DNA of 64,000 nucleotides, from positions 2,944,001-3,008,000 of the forward strand of contig JAUEDM010000003.1 of NCBI GenBank assembly GCA_033439685.1, read 5' to 3'. This document shows, piece after piece, positions 33,045-48,300 of this stretch (position 1 is its first letter; the number at the start of each line of letters is the position of its first letter). The notes under the pieces were generated by a model that saw nothing but the letters and a program-made list of their open reading frames with translations, was not told the origin of the DNA and ran no database searches. The translations under genes and the position numbers were made by a program. The stretch is from Apodospora peruviana (Eukaryota > Ascomycota > Sordariomycetes > Sordariales > Lasiosphaeriaceae).

Positions 33045-35703
33045 ATGGAGCAGCTCAGCCACTTCTGGCGCTTGGTGGTTGCCGAGGTCAGATCCTGGCG
33101 ACCGGCGTTTTTGCATAGAAACCACCGCCATTTTGACTTTATCACCGTACATTGTAAGTGCTCAAACCTTACCGTGGACCAAGTGTCGCATCGTGAGGCT
33201 AATCATGCATTCACCAGATCTTTGGATAACCGGCCTCATGTTCCTTGGATCTGTCCTAGTGTACGGGGCAGGCGGAGGCGGTCTTGCCTATATCGACGCG
33301 CTCTTCTTTGCCGCCGGCGGCGCCACGCAGGCCGGCCTCAACACTGTCGACGTCAGCAACTTGAGCACCTTCCAACAGGTCGTTCTGTACTTCGAGCCGA
33401 TGCTGACAAACCCTATCACCATGAACGCGGGTGTTCTCTTCCTGCGCTTGTACTGGTTCGAGAGGAAGTTCCAGGATCTTGTCCGAGAGGCAAGGCAGAG
33501 ACGGGGGACTATATCCAAATCCAAGGCGAAGGCGCGTTCTGACAGCATCGATCCTGAGAGGGGTGTCAACGGAAGACGGATCACAGTCATGCATAACAGC
33601 ACTCGGAGCAGGATCGCCAACGACGGCATGTTGCTGGGGACAACCGAAAACAAGACTCAGTCGAATCTCACCCACGAGGACATAGCGCCCGATAGTGACA
33701 CCGCGGCCGCGGAGGAGCAGCGAAAGCCCGAAATCAAATTTTCCGATACGGTAATACGAAGCGATGGTCTGGGAATTGATAATATGAAGTTTCCGCCGTT
33801 GCGAACCGACGAGGAGCACATTGCCATCCTCGAGCGGCAAAGAAACGGAGGTGACGAGGTGCTCCGTATCCCCGGACCCAGGGACGCCGAACGCGGCATG
33901 CGCCCAGAGCGTGTCGAGCACGAAGACGATGGAAATCAGGAGCCGCTCTCGCCGGGCATCAACTTGGACGGCACACATCGCGCTCCTCAGCTCCCCCGAC
34001 ACCAGCCGACCATTGCGTTCGAGGAACCAGATCGCCGTAAGCTGGAAGAGGACGATGAAGATGAACCGAGACTGAAGAAGGATGCGAAGGCCTTTGCAAA
34101 CGTCTTCTCCTTCCTCAAGATAAGGATACCGAGGATCTGGGGCAACAAGAAGAACAAAGTGCACCACGGGGAAAACGAGCTGCACATGACAGTCTCGCGG
34201 CAGTCTAGGAAGTCATCATTTCACAACCTAAAGACCGCCTTCACCCAGGACAAGTATCCGGAGGGCACGCCCTATCTAAGTTGGGAACCTACTATTGGTC
34301 GAAACTCTGACTTTCCGGATCTGACTGAGGAGCAGAGGGAAGAGCTCGGCGGTATTGAGTACCGATCCCTAAAGAAGCTCGCTTTGGTGGTGACCGGTTA
34401 CTTCTGGTTCTTTTCAACACTCGGAGTCGTCTGCCTGGTGCCGTGGATTCTCAATATGAACACCTACGGCGAGGTTGTCGACGCGGTCCACCAAAACAGG
34501 ACGTGGTGGGGTTTCTTTACCGCCAACTCGGCCTTCTTGGATGTTGGTTTCACCCTGACGCCGGACAGCATGAACTCCTTCAATACCGCCACATTTCCCC
34601 TGTTGCTCATGAGTTTCCTGATCATTATCGGGAATACGGGGTTTCCAGTTATGCTCCGGTTCATAATCTGGTGTCTTTCGCTGATTACACCTCAAGGCAC
34701 TGGGTCATACGAGGAATTGCGGTTCTTGCTCGATCATCCTCGTCGATGCTTCACTCTTTTGTTTCCATCTAACGCGACCTGGTGGCTCTTTTGGCTTTTG
34801 GTTTTTCTCAACGGTCTCGACGTCATGTTCTTTATCGTTCTTGATCTTGGTTCTGGGCCAGTCACCGAGTTGTCTCCGGGGATCAAGGTGCTTAATGGTC
34901 TGTTCGAGGCAGCATCAACGAGGACAGCGGGATTCTCCTGTATAAACCTCGCTCTCCTCCACCCCGGTGTTCAAGTCTCGTACATGATCATGATGTACAT
35001 CTCTGTCTTCCCCATCGCCATTTCAGTCCGCCGCACCAACGTTTACGAGGAAAAGTCTCTTGGTATCTACAACAGCAAAGGAGGCGAGGTGGACGAGCAA
35101 GCTAACAACGCCAGCGGCCTCTCCTACGTCTCTACTCATTTGCGGCGTCAGCTGTCGTTCGATCTGTGGTGCATCTTCATCGCCTTCTTCATTCTCGCTA
35201 TTTCCGAAGGTGGGCGCATCATGGCCGGTGACTTTTCCATGTTCGCTATACTCTTTGAAATTGTCAGCGCGTACGGAACTGTCGGAATGAGTCTGGGATA
35301 TCCCACGGTCAACGCCTCTCTGTGCTCGCAGTTCTCGGTGGTCGGCAAGCTGGTTCTCATTGGCCTCATGATCAGAGGCCGCCACAGAGGTTTACCGCAC
35401 GGCCTCGACCGCGCCATCCTCTTGCCGGGCGACACGCTCAACGCGGTCGACCAGGCGGATAACGACCCGCGGCTCGCTCGGACAATGTCGAGGGCCAGTG
35501 TGCGCAGCGGCGATCGCGGGATCCTGAGTTCGCTGCTGCATCCGGGACCCCCTATTCCGGAAGTGTTTCGGCGGTCGACGATTCACTCGAGCGCGCTGCA
35601 TGGTCTTCATGACGGCGATACCTCGAGGCTAACTAGGAGGAGGACCGAATCGAGTTATCGGACTGCTCCCATAGAGAGGGAGCGTTCTCCTCATGAGGTC
35701 TAG
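33045..35703 (+). CDS. TRK1: High-affinity potassium transporter, TRK family
   Basis: Exons 33045-33153 and 33218-35703 give 2595 nt (864 aa). The join T|AT produces FDFITVHYLWITGLMFLGSVLVYG, restoring the first membrane segment; an unspliced reading from 32869 would give an unrelated N-terminus. TRK proteins fold as four membrane-pore-membrane units. The four pore loops are visible: GGATQAGLNTVD (~72), NSAFLDVGFTLTPDSMNSF (~475), ASTRTAGFSCINL (~603) and SAYGTVGMSLGYP (~723), each with the Gly or Ser expected at the filter. A long cytosolic charged loop (about 115-420) lies between units 1 and 2, as in other fungal TRKs. It acts at the plasma membrane in K+ uptake. The C-terminus is Arg/Ser-rich. 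Confidence 0.95.
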
Positions 35704-36327
35704 AACTAGTAAATATTTCTCCTCACAGACACACTGTTAATAGTTATAGATGGGTATGGTGGGTATTTTGGGGGGATTAACAAAGTAACATATATCACGG
35801 TTTTACATAAGGGAGCATGACTTGGTCTGGTTTGGGTTACAGAGGAACCTTGCCTATGGATATGGGTATGGGCTGGTGTTCTCGGGTTTGACCAAAACAA
35901 TCACAGGCGTTTTATGATGTTGGCGGGCGAATAGTTTGGCATTTTCTTGAGAACAAAGCATACATATATACCACGATCCGGGTTAGATGATTTAGATTCT
36001 ACTAGCGAGCATATAGAGACCATACGTTTGTAATTTTGCGTCTGTCCGCACATGGGAACATATTTGACAAATAACAATATTCATTTTATCTTTTGTCTTA
36101 CTACTACATGGGTGTACAACATTGTGAATTTTGGACGATTGGGTCTTACGTCGGCCACGACGGACCATCTATCTACTATAAAAACTTTTATTTACCTAAC
36201 ATGCCGATCAACACGCAAAAGAAAAAAAACACTAAAAGAAGAGCCTAACTCCATCTAGATGTATGCTTGATGTGTGAAAAAAAAAGAAAAGACAAAACAA
36301 CCAAGACGCAAATAAAGGAGTAAGGAA
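35704..36327. other. Convergent 3' region, TRK / midasin
   Basis: About 620 bp of AT-rich 3' sequence with A-runs near 36225 and 36275. No gene is seen. Confidence 0.5.
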
Positions 36328-39300
36328 TCAAGAATTAACCTCCGCAAACCAAGTCCTCAACAAAGCAGCCAACGCCCCCGGCAAATCCTCCAAGTGATGC
36401 ACAATAAGATAATAAGGGAACGGGAACGAGTCCAGATACCTATGAATAACGGGCATGCCGTCGGCCCCAAACCTCGCCTCCTTGAGCTCCAGCACGCTAT
36501 GATTTCCGGTTTGCGTATTGGCATCATCCATGACAATGAACACCACCATGACCCTCTGTTCCATCGCCTCGCGGAGCAGAGGTCTCAACCGAGCATGGTC
36601 CTTGGACTGCACGAGACCGTCAGACAGAATAAGCGCAAGCTGCCAGAGATCTTCGCTCCCGCTCCCGCCGGTCTGTATATGCCGCGCCTCGCGGAAATGG
36701 TCGATCGTCGTGCGCAGGAGGCGACACATATCCGTACCCTGCTGGCGGAACGTGAAGTTCTGCAGGACGCGGGCGCCGGCGTCGTGCGAGGAGAACAAAG
36801 GATCCGTCAGCGCGTGGGCGACGAACACGTCTTCCCCAAACCCGAGCACGCCGACCTGGCCGACCTCGAGCATGGTCAGCGCGCGCGCCATCATGACCAG
36901 CGACTCGAGCGCCAGCGGGCCGGAACTGTTGTCGCCCATGCTGCTGCTGTCGTCGACGCACAGCAGGATCTGGTAGGCCCGCTTGCTGGGGATGCTGCGG
37001 CGCATCCAGATCTTGTCGCGCTTGTAGCTCGACGCGATGTAGGGGATGATCTTTTTGATGTTGAGCCGCTTGCCGGTGCGGAAGGAACCCGACAGCTTGG
37101 TCGATTGCGACGGTGTGAGGATTAGGCGGAGTTGCGAGGATAGTGACAGTGACAGCGGCTGTGTTTTGTTCTGGAAGGACACCCACATGTCGAGGGCTTC
37201 GGAAAAGTCCCGAAGCTCCTTTTCGGGTTCGGTGATGTGGGTGGCCAACAGCTGAGTGGAGGTCTCCTCGATCTTCTCTTCGTCCAGTTCGCCTTCCGGC
37301 GCATCTGTCCGGGGCTTGTTGTCCTCGTCCTCGTCCAACTCAGGTGCTCCCTGGCGCGTTGCGACACCAGATCGGGCATCGTCGCGGTCAGTCTTGGGTT
37401 CGTGTACCTCGGGAGCATCGGCGCCTTCCATATCGATATCACCTGGCTTGGGTATTTTTTCTTCCTCAAGATCATCTGGCAGGATCTGGTTCTGAGCGTC
37501 ATCCGTTTCCTCGTTGTCGATCGCCATTGCATCATCCATCGGACGAACCTCCTCGTCCGTAGCAGTGCCCAAGGCCTGAGTATCCGCCTCTGCGTTCTCA
37601 TCTTGAAGATGCTGGAACTCCACACGAGCCATATCGGTGTCTGGGTTTTGCTTGTCCTGTTGATTGTCCGTTGGCTTCTGGATGTCCTTCTGGTTGTTAT
37701 ACCACCTCTCGAGTGCGTCGCCAAGCTTCTTGAATGGCTGGCTATCGTTGGAGTCGCCATCTTCCTGCTCGGAAGGCCCATCCTGATCCAAACTAGATTG
37801 GGCACCCTTCTCCCCAGGTGCTTTGTCCTGTTCTGCCTGTTGCTGAGAGATGGCGCCTTGGTCTTTCTGAGCTGCGTTGTTCTCGGCGGTTTCGTCTTGC
37901 ACGTCGTCCGCGTCATCAGCCATACCGCCTCCAGTGCGCACATCGCTAGATGCTGCGTTATCCTGGTCGGCAACAGCTTGATCCTCAGTCAATGGCGGCT
38001 TCTCCTGCTCCTTGTCTTGCTCCCATTCGCCTTCCGGATCGTCCTTTTTGTCCATGTCTACATCCATCTCTTCTTCATCAACACCCGCCGCGTCGATCTC
38101 CTCTTCATTTTCCTCCTCAAATTCTCCTTCGTCCTCCGGATTTTGCTCATCCGGTTTAGTCTCCTCAATATTCTCATCCTCATCCCCATCCTCGGGCTTA
38201 TTGTCCTGCATCTCGCCCTCTTCGACCTTCTCAGTATCAGTCAGGTCATCCAGATCATCATCTCTCGACTCATGCTCATCGTCAAGGTCGATATTCATGT
38301 CTTCAGGCAAATCCAGAGTGTCCTTCTCTTCGACATTCTGATCTTGACGATTAAGTTCCTCCTGGGGCATGGCTTCTTCCTCTTGACCCGGATCCCCCTC
38401 CGCATCCTCTTCACCTTGCTGCTCCTGCTCACCGCCATCTTCCGGCACTGGCTCCTGATCATCACCCTTTTGCTTCTCTTCGCCAGCCGCGGCCTGCTCA
38501 TCCTCCTTCTTCCCAGCCTCTTTATGTCCCTGCTGGTCTTTGTCGGCGTCATCTTCACCGCTGCCATCCCACATCTTCTCATCAACAGCCGTGGGGTCCA
38601 AATCATCAACATCCCCGGCCTCTTCGTTTTGCTCCTCGTCCTTTTCGTCTTCGTCCTCCGAATCCGCCCCTTCGTCCTCCGAATCCTCGGCCTTGACGCT
38701 GCCCATATCGCCCTCCATATCATCGCTACCCATATCAATAGCATCGTCTTCGTTCTCCATATCCTCATTCTTCTCCTTATTGGGCTCCTGCGCCAGTTCC
38801 GAAAGGTCCTCACCCGGCTTGATGTCCTTGGAGATATCCTCAGCACCTTCGCCATCGCCCAATCCAGTGCCGTCCACCTCTCCGGTCTCACCGGCCTTCT
38901 CTTCGCTCTTCTCCTGCGGGGTGCAGAAGCCATGAGAAGAAATCTGAATGAACGAGCTGCTTAGGGTGTACCCGAGTCGGCAAGTCGTCCGGTGAAGCTC
39001 CCCGTACTGGCCGAGATTTTGTTGACACGCTGCGGCATACTGCTCAAGAACGGGGAGCACGAGGCGGAGTAGCGCGTTGGGCGGCTGACCGATGCTGGAT
39101 CCCTTCATCGAGTAAATTACGCCTTCGATGTCACCAACAATTCTTGACATGCGGAGGGCATCAATTGATTTCTGGAGGCCATCGCTGTAGTTCATGAACC
39201 ATGTCGCGTCCTCTGTTGTCTGGGGTAGGTCGCGAGCGGCCTTTTGGAAGTTCTGCAGAGCGACGAGTACCTTGCTCGAGAGCGTCAAGACATAAGTCGC

Positions 39301-42300
39301 CAAGTCTGCAACACTAGTCTCCTCAAGTTCGCTCATGACGTTTGTGCTCTGCGTAGTAGTCCAGAGCTGGACCTGCCGAATGACAAACGCCATGTCAGGT
39401 CTCTCGAGGCAGAGGCCTTTGAGACTAGCGCGGAGGCCGTCCAGTTCCCTCTCCACATCTTCTCGAAGTTTATCATAACCGGACGAAGTGAAGCCGGTCG
39501 GAAGATGAGGGAGCTTATCTTGAGCAGCCGCGAGGCCTTCAAAGGTCTCTATCCATTGGATGAGCGTCTGGCGGACCGTTCCGTTGTCCACATCTCCGAG
39601 CTTGCCATGGACCTCGGCCAAATGGGCACCGAACTTGAGAACCTGGATCAACCAGCGAAGGGCCCGAGGGTGGTTGGTCATGCTGGTCTGCGGTGCAACA
39701 GTCCCTATATCGTTCGCCGACAGCTCCCTGACAAACGTAATGGCCCGATCGAGGGAGCGTTCCGCCGTTGTGGTGCGTGAGAGGTACTGCCGCTGCTTAA
39801 ACATGACATTCAAAACACCCTCCACGAAGCCGATGCTCCGCTGCACAACCTCGCGATTAAGGTCGTCCGAATGCTCCAACGCCGCGTGTCGAACTTTGGG
39901 CGCCAGGTCCAGCGTCTTGTGATAAAAGTATTCGATCGCATCCAAAGCAGAGCCAGGCAGGTAAGGGATAAGGCCGGAACCGACCAGGACCAGCTGCGTC
40001 GAGCTTTGGTGCTCGAGAATGTTCATACCAGGGTTCCTGCTAAATCCCATGTCACGAAGAGCCTTGAGTGTATCGCTGTAGAGTTTCGTCTTCCGTGACT
40101 TGAGATGTGCGACCACGTCTTTGTTCTCGTCCGTCAAGGTGGATGGCGTTTCCTTCTTCAGGGCCACCATGGACGAGACAAGATCCGTGAGATACTCGTC
40201 CAGCGTCTCAGGCACGTTGATCACAGTAGCGGGTAACGAGCCATGTCTAGACATAGCCTTGAGAACACAGGGAAGGTTGGCCATTCTGCTCCACTGCGGA
40301 TGCTCCTCAACCCCAGGTACAAGCTGCTGGCAAAGTACAATTGCCTGCTTATCAGCCTGTGCCTCAAACAACCTCGCAGTAGCACCGTTTGTAGCTGCCG
40401 CCTCCGTGTGATTCTCTTCGGGAAGTCCCTGCTCCGTAACACTAGACACAGGTCGAGACAGGACAGCCCGGAACTTGCGGACAAGTCGGAAGAGCTTCTG
40501 GTGTGACCGCTTAGCGCTCTCCCTGAGCGCGTCGATGTTCTTGTCTCTCCATTTCGAGAGCAACAGGACATCCTTCATGCTTCTGTCCAGCGGCGCCCGG
40601 CCGGTATTGATAGCTTCAACAACCTTGCGCTCGTAGCGGCTGTAGAAGGTGATGAAGTTCTGCACGGCATCGCGGACGACTGCGAGAGTGGGTTCGTCCA
40701 GCAGAAGCATATCCAGATGATTCTTGAGTTGCCGTAGGAGATCTAAGCGCGACACGTATTGACCCAGGGTCGCTTCTTTGAAATAATTCTCGAGGATACC
40801 CAGTAACTGGACAGCATAGGCCTTAAGATCTTCGCCTTGCTCAAGCCTCTGATACGGCTCAAGGATGACAGAGCCGTACGCGATAAACCACCACGACTTG
40901 GCATCATCATGGTTCTTCTTAGCCTCCATCTCAAGCAGCCTTGACCAGCTGGACAGTTCAAGCCGGCGCCACTCACAGATTATGTCTCTGAGCTTATCGA
41001 ACAGGACCGTAGCCTTGTGGGCCTTCGTCGCCCAGCCACCTTCTTGCCATTCGTACACATTTGCGTACAAGTGCTCCACGCCTGTGATGATACTTGCCAG
41101 CGGATCATCAATGGACATCTCCAGTAATTTATTGCAGGACGTGACAACGTCGGTTAAGGTCTGGTGATGGGCGATCTCATCGATTTGCAGCAGATCCTGG
41201 AAGCGCTTCTTAATACCATTGGCAATGCCCAGAGCCTTTCGGACCTCGCCAAGATTGGGATCCATGTAAAAGTTATACGAGGACGACGAATTTGTGTTCG
41301 TACTAAATGCCTTCACCTGCTTGTCAAAGACCAGGACTGTCGCAGGAAGGAGCTGGGCATCCAGCTCCGGCTCGCCTACCAACGTTTGGCGCTTCTCACG
41401 GGCAACCTTGCGTGCCACTTGGGTGCATAACGCCCGGATACTCTGCTGGGCGTCTTGCGGTGACAGAAAGATCTTCTCGTGGGCTTCAGCCAGCATGATA
41501 GAAAGCTCGCGGCCACCACGCTGCAGACTCTTTGGCTTCACCGCGCCATCCTCATCCGGCGCGTAGTCAGGGAACAGCTGCTCGAATTCCTCCTGATCAA
41601 ACTCTTCCTCATCCTCCAGGCTGCCCTTGAATCTGAACAAGCTAGTTTTCTCCTGCTCGAGTTTGCGGTCGGCCTCTAGTTTCTTGGTCCACTCCTCATG
41701 GAAAGTTGCAAAGGAGTGATGGAGCGACTGTCGCAAGGACTCTGAAAGGTTGTCAACGCCCTCGACAGCAACGACAGCCTGGACGAACGAGAGGAACTCG
41801 AGCGTGCGAGTTGGCAAGTCGGCCGTCTCCGCCTTCCACACCGTCCCGTTCAGGAACGGTGTGATGGAAATAAGCGATGCCGATTCGCCTTGGTCGGGCA
41901 GGACGGATCCTTGTCCCAGAGACAAGCCGAGCTGAAGGCAGCGGAGGAAACTGACCAGAGGCAGCGTGATATCCTGATAGGCGTTGAAGCGTCCCAAAAA
42001 GCGACCAATCAGCGCGACAAGGTTCTGCTCAACAAGGACCAGTTCCTCGGCAGCCTCGCTCGAGAGCGTCGAGATTGACCGCAAGTGCGATGACGATATG
42101 TCGTTTTGGACCAGCGCATTCAGGACATTGTTGAATTCTCCCTGTAGACCGCGGAGCTCGGCGCCAGCTGGCCGATAAATTGGCTGCACAGACGGCGGCT
42201 CGCCCAGACCTTGGACCTCTTCCGTCAGTAGTCCGGAACGAACGTTATGCCTCTGTCCTGTAAACGCAAGCTCAAATGCTTCGAGCGCAGCAATCTGCTT

Positions 42301-45300
42301 CTGCAGCTGTTCATACATCTCCCGGTGCTCCTCTAGTTCAACCTGCGCCCGGTGGTGCGGGTCGAAAATCTTGTCGGGAACAAACAGTTTGATACATGCC
42401 AACGAGACCTGAATCCAAGCCAGAGATGTGAAGGCCGTCCTTGGCCGCAACCCCTTTTCTGCTGCTGCCAGCGCCATCAGCGCCTTGACGAAGTGCGTCT
42501 TGAACATGTCGACAAGATGATGAGGCCAGTTGGTCTCTTCAATGTGGAACAGATCCGCCTGGCTGAGCCACGATTCAATCTCACCCATGTTGACAGTCGA
42601 AAAGTCACCCCTATCCAACAGACCCTGGTACACCGCCGTCACACGGCCCTTGTAAGCGTCGCCGTGAGCAGACATAACTTCTTCCATCAAACTCAACAAG
42701 AGGCGCTCCGTTTTCGCAAGCGGGTCGGTCGCCAGAGCTTCGGACGCTCTGGCAAGAGCCCGGCCCATGATCGGCATTTCGACTTCCACAGAATGCAGTT
42801 CCCGCAAACTTGCTGACGAGGTCGCGTCGTACTTGAGCAGCAATGACTTGGACAAGGTGCCAGCCCAAGGGTGCGCCTCGCTCTTCTGCGCAAGCATGCA
42901 GTCGACCAGTTGCAAAGCCGTCTGTTTTGAGCTTTGGAGATGCATTAACGAAAGTGTTGGCATGTTGGAAAGCACAGCCACATCCGAGGAGCCTGGGACA
43001 ATGGTAGCTTCTTGCGAGACTTGATGAAGGACAAGCGCCTGCCTCAGAAGCTCGAAGCTGGAAGCAAAGAAAGGCTGCCGATTTTCAGGATGGTGCCCAA
43101 TGCCCGACTCGAGAGCGGTTATCTCGCCTTGAAGATCCTTGACCAGACCGGCGGCATCCCCCTTTCCGGCCCTGATGAGAGTGTACGCACGCGCCATTGA
43201 GTCCTGGACGTTCCGAAGAGTCGCGATACTCGCATCTACCCTCCATCGTAGCGAATCAAACCTGTCCGCAAGATGCTCCATCTCCACGACCTGGCCCAGC
43301 GTAATCAGGTCGGGAACCGGATCCGGACGCAGTCGGGCCCATAGCGCCTCCATGCTAAGACCGGTTGATAGCTTGAACCCAACTACAAAATCGCGCTCGA
43401 GACACTCCAGTATAGTTGAGAGCATCTTGCGATCTCCAGAGTCCTGCAACACCGTGAGACCGTGTTGCAAAAGATTTGACCCCTGGGTTAGATGCGCCTG
43501 GAACCGAGCTTCTTCGAATGAGGATACGATGAGGGACTCGAAAGTTCGCTTCCAGAAAAGCATCAGCCGCCGCAGCACAGAGCGGCGTTCTTTCCACACG
43601 CACTGCTCGCCAGCATGCCGCAGCAGATACGCCTTCAGCTCACGAAGAACTGACACAAGGAAGCGGCCGGCATTGACGGTAGAGTCCCTCGACAAGGAAG
43701 CGACTTTGTCGGATACCCAGGACCGTTGAAGGCGACTCATCAACGAAGGCTTGCTAAGATTGAAAGTGGTGAGCTGAGACTCCATCACGCTCTGCGACGT
43801 CTGAATCTCAAGATAGAGCTCATAGCAAGTGGCAAGCCACGATGCGAGACCCTCTTGTCCCCGTTCCAGCAGAGGAATCATAGGCGAGTTGAGGAGCGGA
43901 TGCAGCGGCATCAGCATCCTGTCTGGAGCGGCGCTGTATAAGTCAGCGAGAGCCTGTCTCAACGGCCCAGCGTCTTCAGATTGCACGTAGGATAGTAGGT
44001 GGCGCAGCCGGCGACTCGCAACTGGAGATCGCAACAGCGAGGAAGACCCTAGACCCTCCCCGACGGATTGAATAAATGCCTCCAGCAGCTTAGTGTCGCC
44101 AAGTGACAGAACATCAAATGCCAACGGAATCAACTGCTCATTCTCTGTCGATTCGCTTAATATTCTCGTAGCAGCGTGGAATCTGTGGAGAGACCCATCA
44201 ACAGGTGCGATGTTGTCGACGCATCCTGTCGTGGGAGGAGTCCCATCGAGGTATATCTCGAGCGAACGATTCCTCATAGCACGAGAGAGCTCGCCGTAGC
44301 GCGGGTCGACGGTCAGGAATATTCTGAAGTCCGGGTGTGGTACAATGACCCTGGGTTGGCCTCCAGGAGCGCTGTGTTCGTTGATGCTGAGAGTTCCATT
44401 GGGGCGCTCAAGCAACGAGTTGAGCCTGTCGAGCACAGATGCACTGCAGAGATTTGCGTTGTCCAGAACCAACCAAGCACCGGCATCGACGGCTCGAACA
44501 ATGACACCGTCAAGCCACTCAAAACGAGGGTTCTCCATAGTCAATGGTCCTCGCAGTAAGGAAACCGCTTGCGAAAGTTGACCGAGGATATCTTCGGATA
44601 GAGACTTGTCGGAACGCAGCTCTTGGATCAGCGGCAGAATATCCTCGTACTCTTGGACGTCTCCCGTCAGGGTCTTGAGAGCAGCCATCAGATCAACCAC
44701 GGCATCGGACACAAGCTCCGGAAGAGTACGAAGTATCTGCTCCTGCAGAGTCTGTCGTAGTCTCGATAAACAAGCCTGAGCCTCTCTATGAGGATCTGCC
44801 TGCTCGAAACCGCCAATAAGATCCATCGTGTCAACGTCAGCATTAAGCGGAAAGATGACGAGCGCTTTTCCAGCCATGGCGGCGACATGCGACAAAAGAG
44901 CCGATTTACCACTGCCGGACGGACCGACGAGAATGCAAGGAAGATCTTGTTCGATCGCGATCAAGATTGACTCAATCTCCTTCAGCCTCGGGACTGGATC
45001 GATGTTGGGGAAAGGGGTCGGCTGAGACAGTGTATTCCTCCGCACGCTGGCCAGCCCGACCTGGGAGAAATAGGGGTTGGTGTCGTGATACAAGCTGTGA
45101 GTTTCAGGAGTCCGCTGGAAGATCTCGCGGAAGAGCCAGTTGACCTCCTGTCGGTCGCGCTCAGTTCTGAAGCGTTGACGAATAATCACATCAAGGAAGT
45201 CGTCCGGCTTTCGGTTGCCCAGGAGCGCATCCTGGGATGTCAGGAGATCGCACCAGCGGAGGGTATCGCGAAGATTAAACTCCCAAGGCGAGCCCTGTGA

Positions 45301-48300
45301 GCCAAATCTTCTCTTGGAAACTACCGCATCATCAAGTTTCGCCATGAACTCGATGAGTTGATGCTGAGTCTGTTCGCCAATCTTCTCAAACTTCTTGGCT
45401 GTAATGCAAAGTAAATCCTGCTTGGTGAACACATCTGCGTACACGACGGTGAACCGATTAACAAAAGACGCAGGAAGACCTTTGCGACCTCCGCCTTGAT
45501 GATGCGGATTCTGGGCTGCAAACAGCTTGAATTCTGGATGGCGTTTGAAGACTTGGTCAAGCTCCGCAATGTAGACCTCTCCACGATGATCGAGACAGGC
45601 ATTCAGACCCTCAAGCACTGTCTGGGAAGCCAAGTTCATCTCATCCAACAAGACCCAAGCACCATTCTGCATAGCTTCCAGGAACGGAGCATTTTGCCAG
45701 GCAAAGTTGCCAGCTTCAGCTCCTTCGACAGGGACATCGGTACCAAACAAATCCATCAGATCGGTCTGGTCCGAGAGATTAATCCTTGTCAAAGGTTTTC
45801 CGCAAGCACGCGCCAGAGCGGTGACGAGAGTAGTCTTGCCCACACCCGGATTTCCTTCCAGCAGAATAGGCTTTGGGCCTTGAAGAGCTCTGATAACTCG
45901 CATGGCGTTCATCGTGGTGGTCGGGACACCGAACTCATCGCCAGAGTCGGCATTTTCGGCAACCGTTCTTGCTATGCCGAAGTCGCCGATCGAGAGAAGA
46001 TCTGCCGTTACCATGACCTGCGGTTCCTGGAAATAAACCGGTGTCAGGGCGCAGCCAGTAAGCTCACTAAGCTTTTCGATGCACATCTGTCTCTGTGCCT
46101 CCATTGTCCTCGGGTCAACTGCGATCAACGCGGACGGGTTGGCTCCAATGGTATCTATAAACACCATGGCAGCTCCATGCAGCAGGGCAAGCTCGGCGGC
46201 AGAAAACCGGGAGGCATTCATGAACTGAACCCAAGCGAGGATATCTCTGACCGAGAGCGCGGTAGTAGACGACGACCTGAAAGTCTTGCCAAACCACGAC
46301 GAGAACTCCACAACGATTCTCGACATCGCTTTCAGGTTCCCAGTGCTCTTCGACCTGAACCTGTGAGACTTGAATCTCGAGTCCAACTTTGAGACAACGA
46401 TATCATGCACGTCATCCTCGTCCGTGAGAGATGGGACCCAGATCTCGGTAAATCTGTTTCGCAGCGCCGGGGAGAGCTCCCTCTTGCCAAAATCGCCTCC
46501 AGGGTTCATTGTGGCGAAGAATTGGAAGCCGTCGACGGCCTTGACAAACGAGTTGTCCACACCCTTCTCCGCGAGCAGAAGGCTGCGGTGCGGCTCGAGC
46601 ACCGAGTTCAGCCTCTCCAACACCGAATCATCCGCTAGAGATATCTCATCAAGCAAGAAGTAAGTCCCCTCCTTCATGGCGTGCACCAGACTTCCATCGC
46701 TCCACTCAAACAGCGCTTTACTCCTGGTGCTCGCCGCGTGAATCCTGGCTTTGAGGGCAGCTGGTAGTTTAGCGACCTCGTCGGCGGCGAGTGAACGATA
46801 CCACGCCTGGAGCTCCTCCAGATGTTCTGCAGCCTTTCCGAGCAGGGCAGCAGCTTCCTGAAGATCCTGAAAGAGCGACTCCAGAATAGCAGCTCGGTTT
46901 CTCACAGGTCTCTGCGAGCCGATAAGATCCCCCGTCTCGGTATTCTGGTGAGCATTGACAATATTCAGAATCTTCTCGTCAAACTCGGCGAGCAGCTGGC
47001 AGACGGTCGTCTTTCCGCAGCCGGTCTCACCAACAAGCAAAACCGGCTCGTTGTTCTGTACCGCTCGCTTCACCAGGACGTAGAGACGCCGCATAGCCTT
47101 CGTCCAGATCACGCCCTGACTGTTACTGTTTCCCTGAAGGTTTCGGAATTCCGGCGCGGTTTCTCGGTCATACAGGATATTAGGATTGACGGTAACCTTG
47201 AAGACTTCCTCAATGACCTTCTTCACCTCGTTGCGCTCCTCGTCCTTGCGTACTCGCTCAGCGAGCAGCATGAATCCATTATCTGCGATCTCTTGCCGCG
47301 TGTCGCACTCTCTCAGCGCCCACCTAAACAGATCTCTGAGCGTCGCAAAACTGTTCTTCTGCTCAAAAACTCGGCTCTCCTGGCGCAGACGAGTGAGTTG
47401 CTTGTATACTGATACGATCCGGCGGCAGTCAGAAGGAGCAGTGTTTCGGCTTCGCTTCTGCAGGATCGTCTCTAGTTCGTTCTCCGGAATATCATCAAAG
47501 TGAAGCTCCAAGAATCTGTTGCGAAACGCCCGAGACAAGATCTTCCTGCCTCCATATAAACCTGCAGGATTCTGAGTGGCAAAAAGGCAGAAGTTTTCGG
47601 CCGGCCGGACAATTTCTTGAGTCTCTGGAATAAGAAGCTCACGATTATCATCCAAGAGACGGTTGAGAGCCTCCAAGACATCGGTGGGTGCCAAGTTGAG
47701 CTCGTCCAGCACAATCCATGAACCCTCTCTCATGGCCTGGACCAATATGCCCTCTTGGAATTTAAGCTTCCCTTCGGAGTCTGACACATATGTACCGAGG
47801 TACTCTTGCAGATCCGTATGCTCGTGGTTGTTGATTCGCACAAACTTGTTCCCAGTGTAGTTTGCAAGATACTCGATCATACTGGTCTTTCCGGAGGATG
47901 TGGGCCCCTGAATCAGGATGGGATATCGCCGCGTGGATGTGGCCCGAACCAAGTTCAGCAAATTGCGCTCGACGTAGGGCGTGATGATATAATCCTCACG
48001 CTCCATTGGCGCCTGACTGCCTTGTAAAAGCCAATACTGATGGTCCTTCTTGGTTTTCTTGAAGTTCACATAATTTCTGCCGTCGTTAGGTCGCTTGGGT
48101 GGTGTGGTCAAGATGGTCGGGTGCTTCAGCAGGTGTTTCTGGATCAGGGGCATCACGGTCCGTTCCGACTCCTCACTCAACAACGTCGTGAACCCCATGC
48201 AAAATCCTTCGTAAATAGCTCTATCAAGACCGTAAAATGGAGCGACATCGTTGGTATAAGTCAAAACACGCGTCAGGGTGCGAAGACTGAAATGCGGAAC

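Noticed and set aside
37237..38964. 575-codon open frame on the plus strand
   Set aside because: It lies exactly opposite the Asp/Glu-rich tract of midasin. GAG/GAA/GAT repeats read antisense give Leu/Ile/Val/Ser-rich, stop-poor frames. It is a shadow of the midasin coding sequence.
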